Source of the DNA: an uncultured Gammaproteobacteria bacterium
GTDB taxonomy: Bacteria > Pseudomonadota > Gammaproteobacteria > HK1
Reading direction: 5' to 3'
NCBI GenBank assembly: GCA_947258715.1
Contig: CAMYJH010000002.1
Span: forward strand, 157,654 to 221,653
Length of the DNA stretch: 64,000 bases
Shown: positions 46,235 to 56,835 of the stretch, in pieces
Numbering within the stretch: the first letter of the stretch is position 1
Layout of the letters: each line of letters begins with the position of its first letter
Translations under genes and position numbers: made by a program
The notes under the pieces: model-generated
What the model was told of the DNA's origin: nothing
What the model saw: only the letters and a program-made list of their open reading frames with translations
Database searches by the model: none

Positions 46235-48334
46235 CTACCGAATCACCGCCTCGTTCACGCGGGTGATAGCCTTCAAACGTTCCACCAGCGTACTCCAGTC
46301 CACGCGGGTATTGAATCCATATACGTCGATTCGCGGCGGCAAGCCTCCACCCTTGACGATGTAATAACCGCGCTCGGCGTCTTCAACACCGCCCATTTCA
46401 CATACGCCGTTTTTTAAACGGCAGCTGATCCCGAGGCGGTGGTAGGAGAAGGATTCGAAAAATTTGAGCAGGGTCGAGGACAGGACCTGGCCGGCACCGC
46501 CGATTCGAGCCAGGTTCTCGACCGCGCGCTGGGAGATACGGTGACGGGACTTATCGCCTTCGGGCGTGGCAAAGCGGGCGTCGAAAGCTGCGGGACGCCA
46601 GTTTTCAAGCACCAGATCGGCAATGCGACCGCTCAAACGACCTTCGATTTTACCAAAGGAAAAAGTACGGGTCAGCGCGCCCAGGGAAAGATTATCGACG
46701 AGGACATCGGCAGTCATCCGCGGCACCACGCCGAAAGGTTGCTCAAGCTTAAGTTCATCGATTTCCACCCGTCCGTCGAAGACGCGCACGTTGAGCTTGC
46801 CGTTTATGCTGATTTGGCCATCGGAATAACGCAGCGACGGCACGTCACCGGATAGGCTGCCCGAAAACGGCGGCCACTCGAGGCGCTTTGTGAGGGCCAT
46901 GATGGATATCGGCTTGAGCTCACCGCGCATACCCCAGGAAAGCCGCTCGCCGCCAAGACCCGTGGCCTCGAATTCATCGATGCGCAGCGCACCACCCAGC
47001 ATGGACAGGTTCAGCGGCGCGCTCAATTTGAAATCGGAACCCAGAAAGGTACCCACAAGCTTCGTCGAACCTAAATCGATTCGATAAAAGCGTGCGCTCT
47101 TAAAGTCAACATGCGTTTGCCGCGGCGCCCCCGACTCCCGCCAGTGGACGTCTCCGCTCAGTCCCACCAGAGCAAAGCGGGCCGCGTCATCCTCGAGGTT
47201 CGTTTCCCGAAACCTAAGCGCCGCTTCGGAAGTTCCCTCCCGTGACCAGACAACGCGCGCGGTCGCGCTTCCGGTGGCGTTCAGCTTCGAAAGGGCCGAA
47301 TCCACCAGCCAAGGCTTTATGTAGACGGCGTGAAAGCGAGCCAGAGCGATCTGTTCTGTCTCCAGAACCAGGCGCTCCAGAGTTGGTCCAGGTGCACCAA
47401 AACCCAGCACGGCGCTGCCGTCAACCTGTGCCACACCGTGGTGACGAAAGCTGAAATCCTCCACCGTAACCCTTTTCGAGTCTTGGGACGTTTTGCCATC
47501 CGCTTTAAACTCGAGGGAGCCTTCAGCAGCGTCGACGAAAACGGGATGCAGGTAGACCTGGCCCGCGGAAAGCGAAACGGAAGATTCAAAGCGCCAGGGC
47601 CCGCTGCGACGCGACGCTTCGAGACTTAATTCCGCGACCAGATTTTCGCCCGCGTTGAGCCCTGATGGATCCGAAAACGCGAACTGCTCCAGATTGAGCG
47701 AGGCTGACAGATCGCCGTGTGAACTTGATTCGTGCCAGCGAAGCGTTCCCGAAACGACGCCATTTTGCGCCGTGACGTCAATGCCGGCGCGTTTCAGATC
47801 GAACAGCTCAAGAAGGGCCGGCAGGGGCAACGACCTGCCATTGGCATCAAGAGAAAAGCCTGCGCTTGTGCCTTCGAAAGTCGTCTCTATAGCGCCGCCG
47901 CCGAGTTCGAGCCCGGCGATAACGAATCGAAACCCATCCTTTCCATACGCCGCTTCGATTCGTGCCGGCGAAAATACCGGCTCGCCATCGGGGGTCTGGA
48001 TTTGCAGCTCGCCGCCAAGACAAGCCATGCCTGAAGTATCGAAGCTGAGTCGGGCGCAGCTCGCGCTGAGGTTGTAGATTTGCTTCAAGGGTCCGGGAAG
48101 CCTTACCCCGCTTGCCTCTATAACCCCGGAGGCACGCGCATCGCCGTCTATTCGTAGGCGCGTCAGCGTGCGCGCAACGGACCAGCCGGGACCGCGCACC
48201 GGACCGGAGCTGAAAACGATCTCTTCGATCGCCGGTGCCTGGGCGGAAATCAGAAGCAGCAGCAATGACCCCCCCAGCGCGCGGGCAAGCGGCAGGGTTA
48301 AAGTGGGCAAAGCCGGTAAACGGGATGCCGCCAT
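46235..48334 (-). CDS. YdbH-like AsmA-family intermembrane lipid-transport protein
   Basis: 699 residues; E. coli YdbH has 879. The N-terminal segment ARALGGSLLLLLISAQAPA is a signal or anchor helix. The rest is beta-rich, as expected for a TamB/YhdP/YdbH (AsmA-like) groove protein that moves phospholipids between membranes. The C-terminus holds the conserved CEMGGVEDAERGYYIVKGGG region. The next gene is YdbL-like, which supports the assignment. The ATG at 48334 starts the signal segment; a longer in-frame extension is not conserved. Confidence 0.8.
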   Translation of the reverse strand: MAASRLPALPTLTLPLARALGGSLLLLLISAQAPAIEEIVFSSGPVRGPGWSVARTLTRLRIDGDARASGVIEASGVRLPGPLKQIYNLSASCARLSFDTSGMACLGGELQIQTPDGEPVFSPARIEAAYGKDGFRFVIAGLELGGGAIETTFEGTSAGFSLDANGRSLPLPALLELFDLKRAGIDVTAQNGVVSGTLRWHESSSHGDLSASLNLEQFAFSDPSGLNAGENLVAELSLEASRRSGPWRFESSVSLSAGQVYLHPVFVDAAEGSLEFKADGKTSQDSKRVTVEDFSFRHHGVAQVDGSAVLGFGAPGPTLERLVLETEQIALARFHAVYIKPWLVDSALSKLNATGSATARVVWSREGTSEAALRFRETNLEDDAARFALVGLSGDVHWRESGAPRQTHVDFKSARFYRIDLGSTKLVGTFLGSDFKLSAPLNLSMLGGALRIDEFEATGLGGERLSWGMRGELKPISIMALTKRLEWPPFSGSLSGDVPSLRYSDGQISINGKLNVRVFDGRVEIDELKLEQPFGVVPRMTADVLVDNLSLGALTRTFSFGKIEGRLSGRIADLVLENWRPAAFDARFATPEGDKSRHRISQRAVENLARIGGAGQVLSSTLLKFFESFSYHRLGISCRLKNGVCEMGGVEDAERGYYIVKGGGLPPRIDVYGFNTRVDWSTLVERLKAITRVNEAVIR

Positions 48335-48362
48335 GACTGTGGTTAACTGGCGGCCCGAGCGC

Positions 48363-49257
48363 TCAGTCGGGTGGGAAAATTCCCGTCGACAGGTAACGGT
48401 CGCCGCGGTCGCAGACGATGGATACGATGACGGCATCTTCGAGCTCCGCGGAAAGCTTCAGCGCCGCAGCCAGCGCACCTCCAGATGACGGACCCGAAAA
48501 TACTCCCTCTTCTGCTGCCAGCGCCCGGGTCGTAGCTTCCGCTTCGTCCGCCGATACTTCCATTATCCTGTCCACCCTATCCGGCTCGAAGATTTGCGGC
48601 AGGTAAGCTTGCGGCCATTTACGTATTCCGGGAATGCTGGATTCTCCGTCGGGCTGAACGCCCACGATCTGAATCTCGCCGTTTTGTTGTTTTAGAAATC
48701 GAGACGTTCCCATGATCGTGCCCGTGGTTCCCATAGCGCTGACGAAGTGGGTGACGGTGCCGCGGGAATCGCGCCATATTTCGGGACCCGTGCCTCGATA
48801 GTGGGCCAGGGGATTGTCCGGGTTTGCAAACTGATCGAGCACCCGTCCCTCGCCCTTCGCCTGCATCTCGAGCGTCAGGTCGCGCGCGCTTTCCATGCCC
48901 CCCCTTTTCCGGCACCGATACGATCTTCGCACCGTAGGCGCGCATTGCCGCCCGGCGCTCGGCGCTCATGTGCTCCGGCATCACCAGCACCATGCGATAG
49001 CCCTTAATTGCCGCGGCCATGGCAAGCGCGATCCCGGTATTGCCGCTGGTCGCTTCAATGAGGGTGTCACCGGGGCTGAGCTCTCCCCTTGCTTCCGCTT
49101 GCGCGATCATGCTCAGAGCGGGTCGGTCTTTGACTGAACCCGCCGGATTGTTTCCCTCCAGCTTGACCAGGAGCGTGTTGCTGGATTTACCCGGCAGGCG
49201 CCGCAATCGCACCAGCGGCGTGTTGCCGATATAAGCTTCCAGGCCGGGAACAGACAT
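48363..49257 (-). pseudogene. cysM: Cysteine synthase CysM, frameshifted at a G7 run
   Basis: O-acetylserine sulfhydrylase B split between two frames. The N-terminal part (from 49257) has the PLP lysine in PAGSVKDRPALSMI and the ATSGNTGIALAMAAA loop. It loses frame at a run of seven G on the minus strand (48898-48904, seven C on the plus strand). The C-terminal part, from GGMESARDL onward through GTTGTIMGTSRFLK and SGPSSGGALAAALK, is in another frame and ends at 48363. Removing one G restores a continuous protein of about 297 residues. The protein would be truncated and inactive as written. It may be a sequencing error in a homopolymer, a recent mutation, or a slippery site. Confidence 0.9.
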
Positions 49258-49383
49258 GGCTGGAGTTTAATTCAAGCTTGCGTGCGGCACAGCCCCGCCG
49301 GTTGACTGCGGCTTGCGCGCCGCAGCCTGCGGCGTCAGGATTGCAAATCGCTGCTCGGTCCTGGGTAAAAGCAAAAAAACCTG

Positions 49384-50355
49384 ATGAAAGTCGTGATCAC
49401 CGGCGGAGCCGGATTTCTCGGTCGCATGTTGACTGAGTCGCTTTTAAAGCGCGGACGCCTAGTGGATCGTCAAGGCTCGCTTTCCGACATCGACGAGCTC
49501 GTGCTTTTCGATCAGGATGCGGTCGAGCAGCATCCGGATCCGCGAGTGCACGTGGTGACCGCTTCGATCTGCGACCCGGAATCGGTTGCAGGCGTGGTTA
49601 CGGACCAAATCGACGGCGTGTTTCATCTCGCCGCGGTGGTGAGCGGCGAAGCGGAGGCGGACTTCGACAAGGGCATGGCGGTCAATCTCGGGGGAACGCT
49701 GAATCTGCTCGAAGCCTGCCGCCGGCTGCCGTATGCGCCGCGGTTAGTTTTTACCAGCTCGGTTGCCGCATTCGGGGGCGAGCTGCCGTCGCCGGTACTT
49801 GACAACACCGCCACCACGCCGCGGTCTTCCTATGGGGTGCAGAAAGTCATCGGCGAACTGCTGCTGAACGAATACAGCCGAAAGAATTTTATCGACGGCC
49901 GCGGGCTGCGGCTGCCCACCATCTGCGTGCGCCCCGGCACTCCGAACAAGGCAGCGTCGGGATTCGCCAGCGGGATCATCCGCGAACCTATTGACGGCAT
50001 CACCGCGCTTTGTCCGGTAACGCCTGAAACGCTGATGTGGCTGATGTCGCCGCCAACAGCCGTGGCCAACCTGGTATACGCCCATGAGCTCCCGCCGGCG
50101 GCTTTCGGAAATCAGCGCTGTTTGAGTCTTGAGGGGCTTACGGTGAGCGTCGGCGACATGGTGGCGGCGCTGCGCACGACCTGTGGCGACGAGGCGGCAG
50201 CCCGGGTGGAGTGGCGCCGGGATCCGGCGGTGGAAGCGGTGGTCTCCACCTGGCCGGGCCGATTCGAATCGGCCCGGGCACGAGAGCTCGGCTTTTACAC
50301 CGATCGCGACTTCGAAACCATCATCCGCACCTACCTGAAAACAAAACCGACATGA
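49384..50355 (+). CDS. denD: D-erythronate dehydrogenase-like NAD-dependent epimerase/dehydratase (DenD)
   Basis: 323 residues of the extended short-chain dehydrogenase family. Rossmann motif ITGGAGFLGRML at the N-terminus and the catalytic Ser-Tyr-Lys set (FTSSVAAFGG and SYGVQKVIGEL) are intact. The conserved IRPGTPNKAASGFASGIIREP-type segment is present as VRPGTPNKAASGFASGI. Overall it resembles DenD, which oxidises D-erythronate at C2, but no other erythronate-catabolic gene (denA, otnK, otnI types) is adjacent. Substrate therefore inferred. It is divergent from cysM. Confidence 0.8.
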   Translation: MKVVITGGAGFLGRMLTESLLKRGRLVDRQGSLSDIDELVLFDQDAVEQHPDPRVHVVTASICDPESVAGVVTDQIDGVFHLAAVVSGEAEADFDKGMAVNLGGTLNLLEACRRLPYAPRLVFTSSVAAFGGELPSPVLDNTATTPRSSYGVQKVIGELLLNEYSRKNFIDGRGLRLPTICVRPGTPNKAASGFASGIIREPIDGITALCPVTPETLMWLMSPPTAVANLVYAHELPPAAFGNQRCLSLEGLTVSVGDMVAALRTTCGDEAAARVEWRRDPAVEAVVSTWPGRFESARARELGFYTDRDFETIIRTYLKTKPT

Positions 50356-50505
50356 TTTTCCAGTTCTAGTTGCCGCAACGAATCTGCAAGGTTGCCTCCC
50401 CTTTGACCGAGGCCGTACGGGGTGGGTCGAAATTTTGGAGCGCGCGAACGAGATCCGGGACCTCGAGGCAAGACGGCGTCTCTGCTGGATCCGAAGCCAG
50501 CCGCT

Positions 50506-50976
50506 TCAGACCGCCAGGCTGCGCGCCAGGATCAGCGCGTCCTCCTTACCGCGGTGACCCGGGTAGTAGGCCCGGCGTACGCCCACCTCGTGAAAGCCCA
50601 TATGCCGGTAAAGCGCCACCGCTGCGTCATTGGTCGGTCTCACTTCCAGCAGCGCCGTATCGGCTCGATGCTCGCGGGCAATTTCCAGCAGCCGGGTGAG
50701 CAGGGCGCGGCCGAAACCCTGACGGTGGTATGCCGGGTGCACGCAAATGTTGAGAATGTGTGACTCGCCGACCGCTACCTGCATGATCCCGTAGCCCGCA
50801 ACCGCGGCCTCGTGTTCCAGCACCCAGCAGCAATAGCCCACCCTGAGGCAATCTCTGAAAATTGCTTCCGACCAGGGAAATCGGTAGGCGGCGCGCTCGA
50901 TGGCGAGCACCGCACCCAGATCGCGTAGATTCATGGGACGAAAAGCCGGAAGTGACCTTTTGAGCACGGCGCTCAT
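50506..50976 (-). CDS. rimI: Ribosomal protein S18-alanine N-acetyltransferase RimI
   Basis: 156 residues, GNAT fold. The acetyl-CoA motif HPAYHRQGFGRALLTRLL and the C-terminal LEVRPTNDAAVALYRHMGF with NxxAxxxY are characteristic. In E. coli it acetylates the N-terminal alanine of S18, which fits rpsR here (MARYF, Ala after Met removal). The ATG overlaps the stop of the upstream uracil-DNA glycosylase gene (ATGA). Confidence 0.92.
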   Translation of the reverse strand: MSAVLKRSLPAFRPMNLRDLGAVLAIERAAYRFPWSEAIFRDCLRVGYCCWVLEHEAAVAGYGIMQVAVGESHILNICVHPAYHRQGFGRALLTRLLEIAREHRADTALLEVRPTNDAAVALYRHMGFHEVGVRRAYYPGHRGKEDALILARSLAV

Positions 50977-51728
50977 GGCCGATCCTCGAGCATGCCGCGA
51001 GCGCGCTTTAAATCCTCCCAGGATTTGCGTTTCTCAGCGGGACTTCTGAGCAGGTATGCCGGATGGTAGGTCACCAGCACCGGTGTGCCGGAAACGGGTT
51101 CTTTGTGGACCTGGCCACGCAGTCTTCCGATAGCGCTGGTGGTTGCGAGCAGATTCTGCGCCGCGACCCGGCCCGCCGCCAGGATCAGCTTGGGCCGCAC
51201 GAGCTCGATCTGGCGCCTGAGATAAGGTGCACAGCGGGCGGTTTCATCGGGCTTCGGATCCCTATTCTTGGGCGGCCGGCATTTGATGATGTTGGCGATA
51301 TAAACGGATCCGCGGGAGAGACCCACGGCACCCAGCATGACATTCAGCAGCCGGCCGGCGCGTCCGACAAAGGGCTCTCCCATGCGGTCCTCGTCCGCAC
51401 CCGGCGCCTCCCCGATGATCATCAGCCGCGCATCCGGCGCACCCACACCGAACACCGTCTGCGTCCGGGTCTGGTGCAGCCCGCAGCGAACGCAGATCGA
51501 CACGATTCGCTCCAGGCCAGGCAAATCGGTATCGGAAACCGAAACAAGGTCGTCGCCCGAGGACGCTAATGCAGGCTTGGCTTCCACCACTCTCGGCGAT
51601 GTCCGCGCCCATTCCACCGACTGTTGCGGGGAATTTCCAGCGGCGCGGGACTGCCACACGGTAATCCCCATGGCATTAAGACAGCTCAGTTTGCGCTGGT
51701 CCATGACCACCCGCGTATTGTTTGCCAA
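50973..51728 (-). CDS. Family 4 uracil-DNA glycosylase
   Basis: 251 residues with N-terminal extension. It removes uracil from DNA. The active-site motifs are [20 protein letters not shown] and [10 protein letters not shown]. Iron-sulfur cysteines are in the ICVRCGL segment and [19 protein letters not shown]. The extension ([17 protein letters not shown]) resembles the short N-terminal part found in DNA-polymerase-associated type-4 enzymes. It is upstream of rimI. Confidence 0.9.
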   Translation of the reverse strand: MANNTRVVMDQRKLSCLNAMGITVWQSRAAGNSPQQSVEWARTSPRVVEAKPALASSGDDLVSVSDTDLPGLERIVSICVRCGLHQTRTQTVFGVGAPDARLMIIGEAPGADEDRMGEPFVGRAGRLLNVMLGAVGLSRGSVYIANIIKCRPPKNRDPKPDETARCAPYLRRQIELVRPKLILAAGRVAAQNLLATTSAIGRLRGQVHKEPVSGTPVLVTYHPAYLLRSPAEKRKSWEDLKRARGMLEDRP

Positions 51729-51749
51729 CAGTGGGACCCGCTCAAGCGG

Positions 51750-52571
51750 TCATTTGCTGTTGTGCGCGTCCTTAGTGAGTGAAGAGACGGCCGCGCGTCG
51801 CTCCAAGCGGCGGCGACGAATATGAATCAGGGTCAGCACCGGGCCGGAAATGGCGTATCCCAGGGAGGCGAGAAACAAAACCAGCGGCGGATCGGTGGAA
51901 ATGAAAACGAACAGGAGCACAACAACGAGAACGCTGATGAAAGGGACCCGGCCGCGAAGATCCAGATCTTTAAAGCTGTAATAACGGGTGTTGCTCACCA
52001 TCAGCACGCCGGTGAGAACGGTGGTGACGAAAGCAGCCGGGATCATTGTTTGTCCGCTGGCGCCGTAGTCGGTCGCCAGCCAGACCAGTCCGGCAATAAC
52101 TGCCGCCGCCATGGGACAGGGGAGACCCTGAAAAAATCGCTTGTCCGCGGTTCCCAGCTGGGTATTGAAGCGCGCCAGCCTCAAAGCCGTTGCCGCGGCG
52201 TAGAAGAATGCCGCCAGCCATCCGAGCTTTCCCATTCCGGAAAGCGCCCATTCGTAGGCCACAAGGGCGGGCGCAAGCCCGAAGGAGATGACGTCGGAAA
52301 GGCTATCGTATTCCGCCCCGAAGGCGCTCTGAGTATTGGTCATGCGGGCGATCCGCCCGTCGGCGCCATCCATGACCATGGCGATGAAAATCGCCGCCGA
52401 CGCCACCTCGAACTGACCGTTCATGGCGGCAACGATGGCGTAAAAGCCGGCAAACAACGCCGCCGTGGTGAACAAATTAGGCAGCAGAAAGATACCGCGC
52501 CGCAGCCGTTTTCTACCGGGAGCGGCTGGCGTTTCCACCGCTTCTATGCGGGATTCTTTGTCGTCAGGCAT
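51750..52571 (-). CDS. pssA: CDP-diacylglycerol--serine O-phosphatidyltransferase
   Basis: 273 residues, type II PssA, an integral membrane enzyme. The CDP-alcohol phosphotransferase motif [14 protein letters not shown], with a downstream [15 protein letters not shown], is complete and carries the three metal-binding aspartates. It makes phosphatidylserine. Psd-like and ilv genes lie upstream. The ATG at 52571 (PDDKES) is chosen; an upstream in-frame start is not conserved. Confidence 0.94.
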   Translation of the reverse strand: MPDDKESRIEAVETPAAPGRKRLRRGIFLLPNLFTTAALFAGFYAIVAAMNGQFEVASAAIFIAMVMDGADGRIARMTNTQSAFGAEYDSLSDVISFGLAPALVAYEWALSGMGKLGWLAAFFYAAATALRLARFNTQLGTADKRFFQGLPCPMAAAVIAGLVWLATDYGASGQTMIPAAFVTTVLTGVLMVSNTRYYSFKDLDLRGRVPFISVLVVVLLFVFISTDPPLVLFLASLGYAISGPVLTLIHIRRRRLERRAAVSSLTKDAHNSK

Positions 52572-52633
52572 GGGAAGATAATAGCGCGAATGGTGCAAAT
52601 CACACCACGCAAGCCGAGTCGAACATGATACTG

Positions 52634-53266
52634 CTAATCCGGCTTCAGCTCCGCAAGCACTGAGGACATCGCGCTGACCTGCTCTCCCACCTCCACCCTC
52701 GGCGTTGCGCTCCCCGGCGCCAACAGCTCGAACGTGCTTGCAAAGTAGACGAAACCGAAGCGGCCACCCTGGCCTATCCGCTCGCCCGGGGAGCGGTCAA
52801 AACGGCACCGCGACAGCGGCCAGCGGGATGAGACCACCATCAATAGATCGTGCCCCTCATCGCTTTTGACGTGGACCGCGTAGCAGTCCGGTGAAGCGCT
52901 CAGGCTCGTTTTCAGTGGCTCTTCGCCGAACGGCCCGTAATTGGTCCAAAAGCGCTGCACTTTTCCCTCCATGGCGCTGAAAAAGACCGTAATCCCCGGC
53001 AGCGCGACTTTGATGCTGATTCGAAGCGCCGGGCGTTCAAGCCAGGTGTCCTCGTAAGACTCGATGCGCACAATGCGCCCGTCCACGGGGGAAAGCAGAC
53101 CCAGTGGCTCCGCCGGCGGACGCCGTCGCGGAACTCGAAAAAGCCAGACCAGAACCGCGCCCAGGCCGAAGGCGACCGCCGCGGCGTATACGGCTTCCAA
53201 ATAGATCAGCACCAATCCCGCAGCCAGGGTGACGGCGACTGCGGTGATGCCTTCACGCGCAATCAT
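52634..53266 (-). CDS. Phosphatidylserine decarboxylase homologue, probably non-cleavable
   Basis: 210 residues. It aligns with short bacterial Psd proenzymes: a hydrophobic N-terminus after IAREG, the segment SPVDGRIVRIE, and the end RFGFVYFASTFELLAPG before a final ATPRVEVGEQV. In active short Psd the last segment is IRFGSRVDVYLP, where the Gly-Ser bond is cut to make the pyruvoyl group. Here glycine is replaced by alanine (FAS). The histidine-containing segment NVHSNRSPVDG is replaced by PGITVFFSAMEG, so the conserved histidine is missing. It is therefore likely not self-processed or active, although it keeps its place between pssA and ilvC. Confidence 0.75.
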   Translation of the reverse strand: MIAREGITAVAVTLAAGLVLIYLEAVYAAAVAFGLGAVLVWLFRVPRRRPPAEPLGLLSPVDGRIVRIESYEDTWLERPALRISIKVALPGITVFFSAMEGKVQRFWTNYGPFGEEPLKTSLSASPDCYAVHVKSDEGHDLLMVVSSRWPLSRCRFDRSPGERIGQGGRFGFVYFASTFELLAPGSATPRVEVGEQVSAMSSVLAELKPD

Positions 53267-53427
53267 GTTGAGAAAGAACGAAACCCGAGACGGGGGGCGG
53301 CGGGTGCCCGGTACGGCAGTGCCCCGGCGTCACTCAACTTGCGCATTCGTAACACCGCGCACGTTGATGCTGCAGCATAGAGCGACGGGGGTTGTTAATC
53401 GACTAGAGATCGATCGTCAACGGCTTG

Positions 53428-54468
<1,041 letters not shown>

Positions 54469-54535
54469 TTATGCTGAAAATTGATGCCACAGATCGATCT
54501 CCAGGCTCCGATCCGAAATCTAGAGCCCCCGGCGC

Positions 54536-55027
54536 TTAAAGTCTGAGGGACTTCTCGCCCCTGCCGACCGCAAGCGATCCCGAGCGAACGACCTCCAGGA
54601 TAGATGTTTTGTCCAGCGCCTCGATAAACGCATCCAGCTTATCCGCGGCGCCGGTAAGCTCGATGATGTAGCTCGTATTGGTGACGTCTAGAACTCGCCC
54701 CCTGAATATGTCCGACAGTCGCTTGATTTCTTCCCGCTGCGGACCCGCCGCTTTGAGCTTTATGAGCATCATCTCCCGGTCGACGTGACTGCCTTCGGTG
54801 AGATCGAGCAGCCGAACGACATCCACCAACTTATTCAGCTGCTTGGTGATCTGCTCGATGATTGCGTCGGATCCACTTGTAACCAGTGTCATTCGGGAAA
54901 CGGTTGGATCCTCGGTCGGGGCAACGCTAAGTGATTCGATATTATAACCGCGAGCCGAAAACAGGCCAGCGACACGGCAGAGCGCGCCGGGCTCATTCTC
55001 CAGCAAGAGCGAAATAATGTGCCGCAT
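54536..55027 (-). CDS. ilvN: Acetolactate synthase small subunit
   Basis: 163 residues, with the ACT domain at the N-terminus (MRHIISLLLENEPGALCRVAGLFSA), which binds valine. It is the regulatory subunit of the acetolactate synthase encoded just upstream. GYNIESLSVAPTEDP is the standard segment. Confidence 0.96.
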   Translation of the reverse strand: MRHIISLLLENEPGALCRVAGLFSARGYNIESLSVAPTEDPTVSRMTLVTSGSDAIIEQITKQLNKLVDVVRLLDLTEGSHVDREMMLIKLKAAGPQREEIKRLSDIFRGRVLDVTNTSYIIELTGAADKLDAFIEALDKTSILEVVRSGSLAVGRGEKSLRL

Positions 55028-55042
55028 TTTTGAAGGGCTTCT

Positions 55043-56782
55043 TTAAGCCAGCTCGCGATTCTTGCAGAGCTCGGACAAGAGCATCTCATTATGGCCCCTG
55101 CCGCTCATCATCATCGGGAATACGTTTTCCGTAGGATCGGTGATGAAATCCAAGAATACGAGCCTGTCCTTGAGCGCGAATGCTTCCTTGAGCGCGCCTT
55201 CGACGTCCGACGGCTTCTCGATGGTCATGCCCACGTGGCCGAAGCTTTCCGTAAGCCGTGCGAAATCCGGCAGCGAATCCAGATACGAATGCGACTCGCG
55301 CTTTTCGTACATGAACTCCTGCCACTGGCGCACCATGCCCAGATATCTGTTGTTGAGATTAATGATCTTTACCGGCAGGTCGTATTGTTTGGCGGTGGAA
55401 AGCTCCTGGATGCACATGACGATGCTGCCTTCTCCGGTAACGCAGGCCACGGTGGCGTCCGGATGAGCGAACTGCACCCCCAGCGCCGCAGGAAGACCGA
55501 AGCCCATGGTTCCAAGCCCCCCGGAGTTTACCCAGCGGCGCGGCTTGTCAAAGGGATAAAACTGAGCCGCCCACATCTGGTGCTGGCCCACGTCGGAGGT
55601 GACATAGGCGTCGCCGCCGGTCACCTGGTAAAGCTTTTCAACCACATACTGGGGCTTGATGCGGTCATCGGACCACTCGTACTTGAGGCAATCCATGGAG
55701 CGCCATTCGTTGATTCTTTTCCACCAGGCCTCCAGGGCATCGGCGTCAGGGCGTCGATCGCCTTCCTTGAGCATGGCGATCATGTCCCGCAGCACGCTGC
55801 CCACTGGACCGACGATGGGGACGTGGACCTTCACCGTCTTGGCGATGGAAGACGGATCGATGTCGATGTGCACGATCTTCGCCTCGGGACAGAACTTCTT
55901 TACGTCGCCGACCACCCGGTCGTCGAATCGGGCGCCGATGGCGATTAGCACGTCGCACTCGTGCATGGCCATGTTGGCCTCGTAGGTGCCGTGCATACCC
56001 AGCATGCCAACAAACTGCTTGTCTGTTCCGGGATAAGCGCCAAGGCCCATGAGCGTGTTGGTAATGGGGTAGCCGAGCAAGCGGGTGAGTTCTCTCAGCG
56101 CCTCGGAGGCATTGTCAAGAATGACGCCGCCGCCGGTGTAAAACATCGGCCGCTTTGCCGACAGGATTAGATCCAGCGCTTTGCGGATCTGACCGGCGTG
56201 ACCTCTGGTCACCGGGTTATAGGAACGCATGCTCACCTTAGCCGGATACTGGTACGGAATCCTGAGGTCCGGCCGGGTGACATCCTTGGGAATATCCACC
56301 ACCACCGGGCCCGGCCGCCCGGAGGTGGCGACGAAAAATGCCTTCTTCATGGTGGCGGCAAGCTCGGTTACGTCCTTGACCAGAAAATTGTGCTTGACGC
56401 AGGGTCGCGTGATACCGACGCAGTCGACTTCCTGGAAGGCGTCGCTGCCGATGGCGTTGGTGGGAACCTGGCCGGTAATCACAACCATGGGGATGGAGTC
56501 CATGTGAGCGGTAGCGATGCCGGTAACGGCGTTAGTCGCGCCGGGTCCAGATGTCACCAGCACCACACCGGGCTTACCCGTGACCCGGGCATAGCCGTCG
56601 GCCATGTGGGTCGCGCCCTGCTCGTGGCGGACGAGAATGTGCTTGAGGTAGTTCTGCTTGTAGAGCTCGTCGTAGATGTGCAGAACCGCGCCACCGGGGT
56701 AGCCGAAGATGTATTCCACGCCCTCGTCCTTGAGGAACTGGATCAGGATTTCGGCTCCGCTGAGCTTTTCCACCACACCCAC
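55043..56782 (-). CDS. ilvB: Acetolactate synthase large subunit
   Basis: 579 residues, thiamine-diphosphate enzyme. It makes acetolactate or acetohydroxybutyrate. Motifs: GYPGGAVLHIYDELY at the N-terminus, VTSGPGATNAVTGIATAHMD, and the C-terminal ThDP motif GEGSIVMC...NLNN. The start is a GTG at 56782 with no clear ribosome-binding site. It is three bases after the TAG of an in-frame ten-codon leader, so translation may depend on reinitiation. The ilvB-ilvN-ilvC order, followed by psd-pssA, is familiar from other proteobacteria. Confidence 0.96.
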   Translation of the reverse strand: MGVVEKLSGAEILIQFLKDEGVEYIFGYPGGAVLHIYDELYKQNYLKHILVRHEQGATHMADGYARVTGKPGVVLVTSGPGATNAVTGIATAHMDSIPMVVITGQVPTNAIGSDAFQEVDCVGITRPCVKHNFLVKDVTELAATMKKAFFVATSGRPGPVVVDIPKDVTRPDLRIPYQYPAKVSMRSYNPVTRGHAGQIRKALDLILSAKRPMFYTGGGVILDNASEALRELTRLLGYPITNTLMGLGAYPGTDKQFVGMLGMHGTYEANMAMHECDVLIAIGARFDDRVVGDVKKFCPEAKIVHIDIDPSSIAKTVKVHVPIVGPVGSVLRDMIAMLKEGDRRPDADALEAWWKRINEWRSMDCLKYEWSDDRIKPQYVVEKLYQVTGGDAYVTSDVGQHQMWAAQFYPFDKPRRWVNSGGLGTMGFGLPAALGVQFAHPDATVACVTGEGSIVMCIQELSTAKQYDLPVKIINLNNRYLGMVRQWQEFMYEKRESHSYLDSLPDFARLTESFGHVGMTIEKPSDVEGALKEAFALKDRLVFLDFITDPTENVFPMMMSGRGHNEMLLSELCKNRELA

Positions 56783-56785
56783 CCG

Positions 56786-56818
56786 CTAAAAAAGCCCGCG
56801 CAAGCGGGCCACCAACAT
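56786..56818 (-). CDS. Putative ilv leader peptide (10 aa)
   Basis: A short frame MLVARLRGLF starts at ATG 56818 after CCGGAGACC and ends in TAG (56788-56786), three bases before and in frame with the ilvB GTG. It has three leucine codons and one valine codon, and it overlaps the terminator hairpin completely. This arrangement suggests translational or transcriptional attenuation of the ilv operon. Leader identity is inferred and no experimental analogue is claimed. Confidence 0.55.
   Translation of the reverse strand: MLVARLRGLF
56788..56809 (-). terminator. Attenuator-type hairpin before ilvB
   Basis: On the minus strand a 6-bp GC stem (GCCCGC/GCGGGC) with a UUGC loop is followed by six T, a canonical intrinsic terminator. 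Because the only upstream gene is divergent, it lies within the ilv transcript, downstream of a promoter. It is therefore better read as an attenuator than an operon end. Confidence 0.65.
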
Positions 56819-56835
56819 GGTCTCCGGAAAGCCCC

